Below are positions 52,224 to 60,157 of a stretch of 64,000 nucleotides of DNA, in pieces. Numbering within the stretch: position 1 is the stretch's first letter; each line of letters begins with the position of its first letter. The notes under the pieces are model-generated. The model was not told the origin of the DNA and did no database searches. It was given only the letters and a program-made list of their open reading frames with translations. Origin of the DNA: an uncultured Hymenobacter sp. (lineage in GTDB: Bacteria; Bacteroidota; Bacteroidia; Cytophagales; Hymenobacteraceae); assembly GCA_913776615.1 (NCBI GenBank), contig CAJYPK010000056.1, positions 62,001 to 126,000 on the forward strand, read 5' to 3'. Made by a program: the position numbers and the translations under genes.

Positions 52224-55200
52224 ATGGCTAAAATCCTCCGCCTGCACCGCACGGGCTCCAGCACCCACGAGGGCTGGGGCCGCACCGGCAAAATCGGTAA
52301 AAACGAAATTGAAGGCCCCAGCGGCATCCTTGACCCCGAGGGCGGCCGGGCCGAGCGCGTGGCGGTGGCCATTCCGTCGCCCTTTGCGCGGATGCACCTA
52401 GTCGAAACGGCCCTGGCCTACGTGGGGGCCAACCCCGGCGCTACCGATTCGGTACACCACCGGCTAGTGGGGCAGTTCTGGGATTTGTGGGAATTGGTGT
52501 TCAACTACTACCAGCGGCGGCAGGCCAGCCAGCGCCTCAGCGTCCGTACCTGGAACAAGGCCAACGAGCTGGCCCGGCTCGAAGCCAACCCGCAAACCAA
52601 GCCGCTGGCCCAAGCCTTAGCTCTGTATTTGAATGACAAGCGCTTCGCCAATATCACCGATTTAAATCTGCTGTATTTCCCCGGCAACACACCGCAGGAA
52701 GCCCCGCAGCTGCTGGGCGGCACCTCGCCGCTCACGGTGTTTTTTCCGGCGCCGGCGGTGCGGGCCTTACCGGTGCAGCGGCCCGAGGGCGGCGGGCATT
52801 ACTTCGACGGCCGCTACGTGGCGCTGGGACAGCGCGAACAGGCGTTTCAGGATTACATCTACCAGCAGTTTGTGGCCGACCCGGCGCTAGGGCGGCTGGC
52901 CCCGGCCGTACGCAACTCGCTCGACCCAAACATTTTGAACAAGTGGGGGCTGGCCGGCAACGCCCAGCTGGCCGATTACCCCTACCTCACCGACCAAGCC
53001 GGCAATCCGGTGGCCGTGGCGGGCGTGGCCATCCGCGTGCGGCCCGACGAGGGCGTGGTGCGCAGTTCCGACTTCACCATTCGGCCCGACCGCGTGCCTG
53101 TGCCGGGCTGGCCCCTGCCGAGCCCGCTGCCGCTGGTGCTGCGCCCCGGCCTGCAAGCGCCGGGCAAGTTTTACTATAATAACTCGCTGCTCGGCGACAG
53201 CGGCAACAAGGTGCCCGCCAGCGACGCCCGCGCCCTGCCCGACCGCACCCTGCCCGGCCCCGACCTGGCTTATCCCTACCTCACCCTCAACGACTTGCTC
53301 GAAGAAACGCTGCTCACCGTGCCCTACGAGGTCGATGGCAGCCGCTTCCTCACCGGCCAGCTCAAAACCGCGCCCGGCTACCGGCCCACCTGCTGGCCGC
53401 TGCTGCCGGTGAAGCCGCTGTACTTCGAGTATTTCACGCCCCAGGAGCTGGCCACCCAGCTCACGATGGAGCTCGACCCGGCCTGCGTGCGGGTGCGCCT
53501 GCGCATCCCGGTGGCGGGCGGCTTCACCGTGGATTATGAGCGCGCTTACTACCCTAACCCGCGCACCGAGGGCCTGGGCCGCTTGCTGGTCACCAACGTC
53601 GGCTTGTCGGTTTTCCCCTTCGTGAAAATCGCCGACGCGCCCCAGCTCAACGACTTCTACAAGGTGATGCTGGTCGATGCCAACAACATCGACCCCAGCC
53701 TGGTGCACAAACCGGTGGAACTGCAATTCGGGGTGCAGGGACGGGTATTGTCGCCCACCGGCACCGAGCAGAGCGCCACCGCCTACCGCCGCACGCCCAA
53801 GAGCAGCACCGACGAGGGCAGCACCTACTACGAAATCAAGGGCACGTCCTTCGACTACGTGCAGGTGACGAGCCCCGCCCCGGCCGCCGGGCAGGCGCTG
53901 GTGGTGCCCAAGTGGCGCGAGGTGCGCCAGGGCACCAAGGAGTTCCGCTTCGCCATCGACTTTGGCACCACCAACACCCACGTGGCCTACCACGACGGGC
54001 CGAGCCAGCCACCCCAGCCCTTCCACTTCGGGCCGGAAGACACGCCGGTAGCCCTGCTCAAAAAGTCTTCGGAAGAAGCTGACTACCAAGCCTACGAGCA
54101 ACTATACCGGGGCATTGAGGAAGACCCGGCGCACGGCATCCAGCTGCGGCGCTGGCAGCGCTACCAGCAGCGCGAGTTCGTGCCCTCGTTCGTGGGCGCG
54201 GGCGGGTCGCCGTACCAGTTCCCCATTCGCACGGCCACGAGTGAATCGGCCAGCTTCTCCATCGAGCCGCCGCGCCTGCTGGCCAACGTCAACGTGGGCT
54301 TCGGCATCAACACCGAGGAGGAAACCAACGACTCGTACCACACCAACCTGAAGTGGGGCGAAACCGGCGAGGCCGCCCGCCACCGGGTGCGGATGTTCTT
54401 CCGCGAGATGCTGCTGCTGTTCAAATACAAAGCCGCGCTGCACGGCGGCAACGTGTCGGCCACCCAGGTGGTGTGGTTTGCGCCGCTCAGCTTCTCGGTC
54501 TTCAGCCGCGACCTCTACCAGCGCGAGTGGGACACGCTGTTCAAGGAGATTTTCCACACCAACCGCGGCACCACCTACCTGCCCGAGTCGTCGGCCCCCT
54601 ACTTCTTCCTGACCCGGCGCGGCCTCGTGACGCCCGGCCCCGGCGAGAACGCGGCCTTCATCGACATCGGCGGCGGCACGTCCGACGTGCTGTTTTATTC
54701 CGACCAGCAGGCCAACCCCAGCGGCCCGCGGCGGCACCACCCGGCGTTCAGCACCTCGTTCCGCTTCGCGGGCAACGAGCTGTGGGGCGACGGCGCGGCC
54801 GACGTGCGTGGCACCAAGGACAACGGTCTCGTGCGCTTCGGGCTCGATAGCATCCGGGCGCACCCGCTGCCCCACACCAAGGCCGCCGAGCTGGCCGTAA
54901 AGTGCCTGGCGGTAGTCGAAGCAAACCCGGCTTTCGGCTCGGAAGAAGTTGCCAGCTTGCTGTTTAACTACGAGCGCGAGTTCCAGTTCGGCGAGCGGCT
55001 GCTGATGGCCCAGCACCTGCGGGTGCTGTTCTACCTGCATTTCGGGGCCATCGTGTACCACCTGGGGCAGGTGACGGCCCTGCGCGGGCTCACGGCCCCG
55101 CGCTACCTGTGCTTCACCGGGCGCGGCAGCTTGTACCTGCGCCTGCTGTGCCCCAGCAACCTGCGCCCGCTGGAGCAGGTGGCCAGCCTCATCCTGACCA

Positions 55201-55685
55201 AAGTAATGGGCACGCCCGCGCCGGCCAATTTCAAAATCGTGCTGGCCGACGACCCCAAGCAAACCACCGCCAACGGCGGTGTGCTGGCCACCGGCGTCGA
55301 TGCCGAAAGCACCGCCGAGGTACCGCCCATCGTGCAGCCCATTGGCTCCGGCACCGAGGACGCGGCCGAAAACCGCCCGCTTTACCCCAGCGACATCACG
55401 GAGGAAGTGAAAAACGCCGTTATCGCCAACGTCGAGAAGTGCCTCACGCTGCTGCTCACCGACCCCGACCTGGTAGCCGCCATGCACAATCTGGGCATCA
55501 AGAACCCGCCTGGCCTGGTGCTGCGCGAGCTAACGGGTGCCCTGGCCGACTCCTTCAACCTGGGCCGCCAGCGCTACGCCAATACCTTGCCCGCCGGCGA
55601 GCCCATCCCCGAAACGCTGTTCTTCCTGCCGCTCAAGCACGCGCTCTACGTGCTGTCGCAGGTGCTGCACGGCTCCGCTCACTAG
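52224..55685 (+). CDS. Large actin/Hsp70-fold ATPase protein (SrfB-like)
   Basis: 1153 residues. The first 570 residues are family-specific, ending in an unusual loop. An actin/Hsp70-type ATPase follows: phosphate-1 RFAIDFGTTNTHVAYHDG near 573, phosphate-2 FIDIGGGTSDVLFYS near 811, and an adenosine-type motif LCFTGRGSLYLRLL near 965. The size and two-part layout resemble SrfB, a poorly understood protein of the srfABC operon in enterobacteria. It could form a filament or regulate the complex by ATP binding. It is flanked by the tubulin-like gene and, 9 bases on, by the membrane coiled-coil gene. SrfB similarity is from memory of the fold and size. Confidence 0.78.
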   Translation: MAKILRLHRTGSSTHEGWGRTGKIGKNEIEGPSGILDPEGGRAERVAVAIPSPFARMHLVETALAYVGANPGATDSVHHRLVGQFWDLWELVFNYYQRRQASQRLSVRTWNKANELARLEANPQTKPLAQALALYLNDKRFANITDLNLLYFPGNTPQEAPQLLGGTSPLTVFFPAPAVRALPVQRPEGGGHYFDGRYVALGQREQAFQDYIYQQFVADPALGRLAPAVRNSLDPNILNKWGLAGNAQLADYPYLTDQAGNPVAVAGVAIRVRPDEGVVRSSDFTIRPDRVPVPGWPLPSPLPLVLRPGLQAPGKFYYNNSLLGDSGNKVPASDARALPDRTLPGPDLAYPYLTLNDLLEETLLTVPYEVDGSRFLTGQLKTAPGYRPTCWPLLPVKPLYFEYFTPQELATQLTMELDPACVRVRLRIPVAGGFTVDYERAYYPNPRTEGLGRLLVTNVGLSVFPFVKIADAPQLNDFYKVMLVDANNIDPSLVHKPVELQFGVQGRVLSPTGTEQSATAYRRTPKSSTDEGSTYYEIKGTSFDYVQVTSPAPAAGQALVVPKWREVRQGTKEFRFAIDFGTTNTHVAYHDGPSQPPQPFHFGPEDTPVALLKKSSEEADYQAYEQLYRGIEEDPAHGIQLRRWQRYQQREFVPSFVGAGGSPYQFPIRTATSESASFSIEPPRLLANVNVGFGINTEEETNDSYHTNLKWGETGEAARHRVRMFFREMLLLFKYKAALHGGNVSATQVVWFAPLSFSVFSRDLYQREWDTLFKEIFHTNRGTTYLPESSAPYFFLTRRGLVTPGPGENAAFIDIGGGTSDVLFYSDQQANPSGPRRHHPAFSTSFRFAGNELWGDGAADVRGTKDNGLVRFGLDSIRAHPLPHTKAAELAVKCLAVVEANPAFGSEEVASLLFNYEREFQFGERLLMAQHLRVLFYLHFGAIVYHLGQVTALRGLTAPRYLCFTGRGSLYLRLLCPSNLRPLEQVASLILTKVMGTPAPANFKIVLADDPKQTTANGGVLATGVDAESTAEVPPIVQPIGSGTEDAAENRPLYPSDITEEVKNAVIANVEKCLTLLLTDPDLVAAMHNLGIKNPPGLVLRELTGALADSFNLGRQRYANTLPAGEPIPETLFFLPLKHALYVLSQVLHGSAH

Positions 55686-55694
55686 CCCTGTATC

Positions 55695-57032
55695 ATGCGC
55701 AATAACTATCGGATGCTGAGCCTGGCCCTACTGCTGGGGGCGAGCCGGCCAGGGCTAGGGCAAACCGCCCCGACCCGCGAGGACAGCCTGAAGGGCCGCA
55801 TCTGGACGGCCACGGCCCGGCGCGTCTGGGCCGACGAAAAAATAGCTACCCCGCTGAAAACCTGGGCCACCGGCTCAGATTTCAACCAATGGGTACTCAC
55901 CCAGAAGCCCGATAAGACGGAGCTGGGCTCGCTGTTCGGGGCGGTGCTAAAGCGGGTGACGCCAGGCCAGCCCGCCAGCCCAGCGCAGGTAGCCCAGGCG
56001 ATTCTGACCGAAGTCAGCCAGCGCAAGGCGAGCAAAACCGGGGCCTTGGCAAAAGTCAACTTGCCAGCCTTGCAGGCTGATTTACAGCCCTTCGTTGCTG
56101 CTACTGGCACTCCAGCAACTGCGGTGGCCGACTCGCCGACGACCACGCCGGCCACTAGCCCCGCCGGCACCAACTCCACGACCGTCACGGCCGTGCCGGG
56201 GGCCACCGGCCTCACGGCGCTGCCCGCCGATACGGCCCGCCCGCCCGCGCCCACGCGCCAGCCGGCGGCCCCCGAGTTCACTTCTACCCCGGTGGAGCCG
56301 CGTTATTTCGGCCTCCCGGCCAATATGGCGGGCTTGGCGCTCCTGGTAGTTGGTGGCCTGCTGGGCCTGGGGCTGGCCCGTAGTATGAGCCCGCGCCGCC
56401 ACCGCCGTCGGCACCACGACCACGCCGAAGCTATCGAACCCGACATTACTGATATTATGAACTCTCAGGAATACCGCAAACTACAGAGGCAGAACAAGAA
56501 TCTCCACACGCAACTACTTAGCGTTCAGAAAAAACTAGAAGATCTGCAAGCTCAAATCAGCGGCAGATCAATTAATAAACTAAATAGAAATCGCCCTACA
56601 AGTGAAGTCAATGACACAACGGGCCTTGTTTTCTCTGCCGCGCCTACGCCGGCCGAACTGCCATCTATCGAGGAGTTGGTAGGCGCTTCGCCCGACGCGC
56701 CCGCCCCAGCCCCCGCCGCCACGCGCTACGGGCCGGTGCAGGAAACGCCCTTCCTGGAAGAGCGCAAGATCGTGGACACTCCCCTCCCCCAGCTGGCCCT
56801 GATGCTGACCGTGAACCCGCGCGACCCCAGCCAGGCCAGCTTTACCCTCAACCCGCAGGTAGACCAGGCGCGCCTCATCGGCGACGGGCTGACGCGGCTG
56901 CAAAAATTCTTCGATTACGACCCGCCGCTGGGGGGGCGCATTACCTCGGTAGCGGCCGTGCGGCCGGGCCGGCTCCAGCGCCACGAGAGTGGCTGGCAGG
57001 TGGTCGAGCGCGCCCGGCTGGCCATCAGCTAG
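55695..57032 (+). CDS. Membrane protein with coiled coil and Pro-rich linker
   Basis: 445 residues. N-terminal signal peptide (LSLALLLGASRPGLGQ), a periplasmic domain (about 25-135), a Thr/Pro/Ala linker, one membrane helix (NMAGLALLVVGGLLGLGLAR, about 210-230), a basic stop-transfer sequence (PRRHRRRHH), then a cytoplasmic coiled coil (about 255-290, LQRQNKNLHTQLLSVQKKLE) and a C-terminal domain. The segment encoding the coiled coil (about 56440-56620) is AT-rich with codons unlike the flanks, so it could be a recent insertion or recombination. No known family. Likely a link between periplasmic and cytoplasmic parts of the machine. Confidence 0.65.
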   Translation: MRNNYRMLSLALLLGASRPGLGQTAPTREDSLKGRIWTATARRVWADEKIATPLKTWATGSDFNQWVLTQKPDKTELGSLFGAVLKRVTPGQPASPAQVAQAILTEVSQRKASKTGALAKVNLPALQADLQPFVAATGTPATAVADSPTTTPATSPAGTNSTTVTAVPGATGLTALPADTARPPAPTRQPAAPEFTSTPVEPRYFGLPANMAGLALLVVGGLLGLGLARSMSPRRHRRRHHDHAEAIEPDITDIMNSQEYRKLQRQNKNLHTQLLSVQKKLEDLQAQISGRSINKLNRNRPTSEVNDTTGLVFSAAPTPAELPSIEELVGASPDAPAPAPAATRYGPVQETPFLEERKIVDTPLPQLALMLTVNPRDPSQASFTLNPQVDQARLIGDGLTRLQKFFDYDPPLGGRITSVAAVRPGRLQRHESGWQVVERARLAIS

Positions 57033-57057
57033 GCGTTTACCCGTAGCTTGCGGGCCT

Positions 57058-58551
57058 ATGGCAGCGATTCAAGTAGTCGAAATCGTCCTCATTTTAGGAC
57101 TGATTTTCTGGCAGATTTACGTTTTTACCCTCAACCGCCAGCTCATCCAGCGCGTGGGGGACATGTACCCCGAGGTGGCGCACCTGGGTGTGATGGCCGT
57201 GGATGCCGCCACCGGTCAGCCGGCCCGCAACGGCCCCGGTGCCCATACCTACGACGCCCTGACCGTGGGCAGCGCCAGCCCCGAGTTTGGCCGCCTCGTG
57301 CGCGATACCAACGACTACCTGTGGGCCAACAAGGGCGCGGCGGCCGACTTCAACACCTTGCGCGACATCTCGGAGCGCGAGGCTGCCCTGCTCGACCAGG
57401 AGATTGAAGCTCAGCTATCTACTCCACTTTACCTGGGTCTGCTGGGAACCTTCCTGGGGGCGATTCTGGGCCTGATCGCCCTGGTTAATCCGCTGGGCGA
57501 CGCGCCCACGGCGGCCGGCGAGTCGTCGTTCAACAACGCCGACGTGACCCACTTTCTGGGGGGCATTCTCATTGCGATGAGCGGCAGCTTTACCGGCCTG
57601 CTGCTCACGCTGGGCAGCAACCAGCTGCTGAAATCGGCCCGCGCCCAGCGCGACCGGCTCAAGAACGGCTACTATAATTTCCTGCAAAAGGCCCTGCTGC
57701 CCCGCCTCAATTCGGATATGCAGGCCAGCATGAGTAATCTGAAGGCCGTGCTGGATACTTTTAACCAAGACTTTTTCTCGAAAATCCAGGCCGATTTCTT
57801 CTCGAAAATCGCGGAGTTCACGCCCCTCATCAGCCGCATCACCGAGAACATCAGCATTCAGAAAGACTTTCTGGAGAAGCTGCAACAAATCGGCTACACC
57901 GAGCTGGCCAACGCCACTATCAAGGTATTTGACCGGGTGGACGAGAGTGCGGAGTCGTTCGATAAATTCCTGGGCTACCAGCAGGCGCTGAACGTGGCCG
58001 TGAGCGAAGGGGCCAGCACGGCCCGCACCATTACGGCGCTGCTCGACCGGCTGGGCAACCTCGAAAAAGCGCTCGACCAGGTGCCCGGCTACCTGGCCCA
58101 GCACGATGCCCGCATTCGGGAGCAGGCGCAGTTTTTCGCTGAGCACCAAGCGATTTTGGCTAAGATCAGCCAGGGCGTGGGCCAAGCGCTGAGCGAAGAC
58201 GCCGCCCAGATGAATCGCGTGCTGGCCCGCCGCCGCGAGGAGTTTGAGGCCGAGGCCCAGGCCGCCCACGCGCAGTGGAGCGCCCACTTCCGGCAGCTCA
58301 ACCAGGACAATGTGTACCAGCGCATTGTGGAGTACCTATCACCCTTCAAACAGCTGCCCGAGCAACAGCAGCGCCTCAACCTGCTGCAAGAAGCCCAGGC
58401 CCGCCGCAGCGCCGAGGCCCTGCAAGCCCTGCAACAGCCGCTGGAGCAGAACCGCCGCATTCAGGAGGAGCTGCTGCGCCAGACCGAGCGCACCAACGCG
58501 GTCCTCGAAAAACTCACCCAGCGCAACTGGCTTCAACGCCTGGTCGGCTAG
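57058..58551 (+). CDS. MotA/TolQ/ZorA-like proton-channel protein with long coiled-coil tail
   Basis: 497 residues from ATG 57058. One N-terminal helix (VVEIVLILGLIFWQIYVFTL), then the channel pair: PLYLGLLGTFLGAILGLIAL (about 121-143) and FLGGILIAMSGSFTGLLLTL (about 166-190), which match the MotA/ExbB family where a neighbouring subunit brings the proton-carrying Asp. The remaining 300 residues are coiled coil (for example EEFEAEAQAAHAQWSAHFRQ), as in ZorA of the Zorya defence system and unlike short ExbB/TolQ. The next gene is a MotB/ZorB-like partner 47 bases on. Confidence 0.85.
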   Translation: MAAIQVVEIVLILGLIFWQIYVFTLNRQLIQRVGDMYPEVAHLGVMAVDAATGQPARNGPGAHTYDALTVGSASPEFGRLVRDTNDYLWANKGAAADFNTLRDISEREAALLDQEIEAQLSTPLYLGLLGTFLGAILGLIALVNPLGDAPTAAGESSFNNADVTHFLGGILIAMSGSFTGLLLTLGSNQLLKSARAQRDRLKNGYYNFLQKALLPRLNSDMQASMSNLKAVLDTFNQDFFSKIQADFFSKIAEFTPLISRITENISIQKDFLEKLQQIGYTELANATIKVFDRVDESAESFDKFLGYQQALNVAVSEGASTARTITALLDRLGNLEKALDQVPGYLAQHDARIREQAQFFAEHQAILAKISQGVGQALSEDAAQMNRVLARRREEFEAEAQAAHAQWSAHFRQLNQDNVYQRIVEYLSPFKQLPEQQQRLNLLQEAQARRSAEALQALQQPLEQNRRIQEELLRQTERTNAVLEKLTQRNWLQRLVG

Positions 58552-58598
58552 CTTCCGATAGCGTGGATTTTGTGAGTCCGCGCTACATTTCTTCTATT

Positions 58599-59282
58599 AT
58601 GAAGCAAAGCAAGGACTTCTTCTGGCCCAGCTACGTCGACCTGATGACGGCGCTCTTCCTGACCATGCTGGTATTGTTCGTACTGAGTTACAAGCTCTTC
58701 AACGACAAGCAGCAGGGTCTGGAGCGCGCCAACGCCCAGCTGAGGGTGCAACTCCGCGAAAAAAAGAAGCTGGACGAGATAAAAGAAGCCCTGAAGCGGC
58801 TCGACAACTCACGCTATTTTACTTACAATAAAGACTTTAAGCGCTACGAGCTGAACTTTGAGGTGTTATTCCGCCCCGGCAGCTACGACCTGCCAGCGGC
58901 GGCCCGGCAGCCGCTTATCGAAGCGGGGCAATTCCTGCTGCGCCAGGTGCAGAGCCTGCGCAACGACGGTATTCAGTACCTGGTCATCATCGAAGGCCGG
59001 GCGGCTATGAACCCCAATTTTGCCGCCGATGCGCCGCAGAACACCGACCAGCAGGCCGTGCGCGAGTTGAGCTACAACCGGGCGCTGGCCGTGGTGTACC
59101 TGTGGCAGCAGGCCGGCATCCAGTTTCCCAAAAACATCGAGGTAATCCCCGCCGGCAGCGGCTACCGCGGTGCCGGGCGCTACCAGGGCTACGCCCGCGA
59201 GCAGCTCAACAAGCGCTTCATCATCCAAATCCAACCCAAAATCGGCTCCCTGGACGCGGCGAGTGGTGAGGTGGTGAAATAG
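58599..59282 (+). CDS. MotB/ZorB-like stator protein with OmpA-type domain
   Basis: 227 residues from ATG 58599. The N-terminus has FFWPSYVDLMTALFLTMLVL with Asp14 in the position of the proton-binding Asp of MotB/ZorB/ExbD, followed by a short coiled coil and an OmpA-like peptidoglycan-binding domain (about 90-220): FRPGSYDLPAAARQPLIEAG, ELSYNRALAVVYLWQQAGI and NKRFIIQIQPK. The Asp of the usual peptidoglycan site is not clearly preserved. The C-terminal SGEVVK and stop are encoded by an 8-nt repeat array (GTG GTG AAA TAG), just as at emrA. With the previous gene it forms a likely ion-driven motor unit. Confidence 0.85.
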   Translation: MKQSKDFFWPSYVDLMTALFLTMLVLFVLSYKLFNDKQQGLERANAQLRVQLREKKKLDEIKEALKRLDNSRYFTYNKDFKRYELNFEVLFRPGSYDLPAAARQPLIEAGQFLLRQVQSLRNDGIQYLVIIEGRAAMNPNFAADAPQNTDQQAVRELSYNRALAVVYLWQQAGIQFPKNIEVIPAGSGYRGAGRYQGYAREQLNKRFIIQIQPKIGSLDAASGEVVK

Positions 59283-59312
59283 TGAGCGGTGAGGTGGTGA
59301 GTGGTGAGTAAT
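59262..59312 (+). repeat. 8-nt unit array overlapping the end of the MotB-like gene
   Basis: Units such as GAGTGGTG, AGGTGGTG, AAATAGTG, AGCGGTGA; the inverted partner array is at 59570-59619. Confidence 0.78.
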
Positions 59313-59357
59313 AGAGCTTCAAGTTCTGAGGTACTACCGTATTTTTTGAAAAGCACC

Positions 59358-59478
59358 TGCTCCCCCACGTTCGTCATGCTGAGCCTGCCGAAGCATCTTG
59401 CTCGCTGCGTTGCTAGGTCCTCCAACGGTGCGGTAGAGACGCTTCGGCAAGCTCAGCATGACGAACGTAGGGGGAGCA
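59358..59478. repeat. Dispersed palindrome, family A (GCATCTT element)
   Basis: Arms at about 59358-59400 and 59437-59478 with a few mismatches; contains GTCATGCTGAGCCTGCCGAA. It fills most of the 338-base gap between 59282 and 59621. Confidence 0.88.
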
Positions 59479-59569
59479 AATGCTTTCGAGGCAAGTAGAG
59501 TAGTAAGACCAGGATCAGATAAGAAGAGTAGGCCAATGAGTGAATGCGTAGCCACGCGTAACCATATTA

Positions 59570-59619
59570 ACCAATTCACCAGTTTACCACTCACCATTTC
59601 ACCACTCACCATTTCACCG
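59570..59619 (-). repeat. 8-nt unit array, inverted partner of 59262-59312
   Basis: Units AATTCACC, AGTTTACC, ACTCACCA, TTTCACCA, CTCACCAT, TTCACCGC, ending at the ATG of the next gene. Confidence 0.8.
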
Positions 59620-59620
59620 C

Positions 59621-60061
59621 ATGCACTTGCTGCTTCGCTTCCCGGTGGGCCAGCCGCCGGCCGTGGTGGCGGCTGGCTTCACCCGGGAGCTTTTCCTGGC
59701 TTTAGCCCCGCCGTTTCCCAAGTTTCACCTGCTGCGTTACGACGGATCCAAAACCGGCGATACGGTAGCCATCGAGCTGCAAGCCGGCCCCAAGCGCTGG
59801 CGCTGGACCTCCCTCATCACCGCCGACGGCGTGCTGCCCGACGGCACACATTACTTTGTAGATGAAGGCCAAACGCTGCCCGCCCCACTGCGGCAGTGGC
59901 GGCACCGCCACCTGATACAGCCCGCGCCGGGCGGCGGCAGCGTCATTGTCGAGGATATAACTTACAGCACCGGCCGCCGCTGGCTCGACTGGCTTATCCG
60001 GCCCGCCATGTGGGCGCAGTTCAAGCTGCGCGGGCCGGTGTACCGCCGTAAATTTGCCTAG
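59621..60061 (+). CDS. SRPBCC-like small protein
   Basis: 146 residues. The pattern of strands with the motifs GDTVAIELQAGPKRWRWTS, HYFVDEGQTLPAPLRQWRHR and VIVEDITYSTGRRWLDWLIR resembles START/SRPBCC ligand-binding proteins related to polyketide cyclase-like folds. No catalytic residues assigned. The ligand is unknown. The ATG follows an 8-nt array and the stop touches a 7-nt array. Confidence 0.6.
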   Translation: MHLLLRFPVGQPPAVVAAGFTRELFLALAPPFPKFHLLRYDGSKTGDTVAIELQAGPKRWRWTSLITADGVLPDGTHYFVDEGQTLPAPLRQWRHRHLIQPAPGGGSVIVEDITYSTGRRWLDWLIRPAMWAQFKLRGPVYRRKFA

Positions 60062-60153
60062 CTGTTAGCTTATAGCTGCTAGCTGTTAGCTTTCGACAAG
60101 TTTGCAGTGGTATTTGTAAGGGGCTAACAGCTAGCAGCTATAAGCTAACAGCT
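60060..60153. repeat. 7-nt unit arrays in inverted arms (GCTGTTA type)
   Basis: Left GCTGTTA, GCTTATA, GCTGCTA, GCTGTTA; right GCTAACA, GCTAGCA, GCTATAA, GCTAACA. It fills the gap before rlmI. Confidence 0.87.
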
Positions 60154-60157
60154 AACT

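Noticed and set aside
45446..59282. Calling the region a Zorya defence system
   Set aside because: ZorC and ZorE are absent, the SNF2 gene is separated by a terminator, and tubulin-like and actin-like genes are not part of Zorya. Only the ZorAB resemblance is kept.
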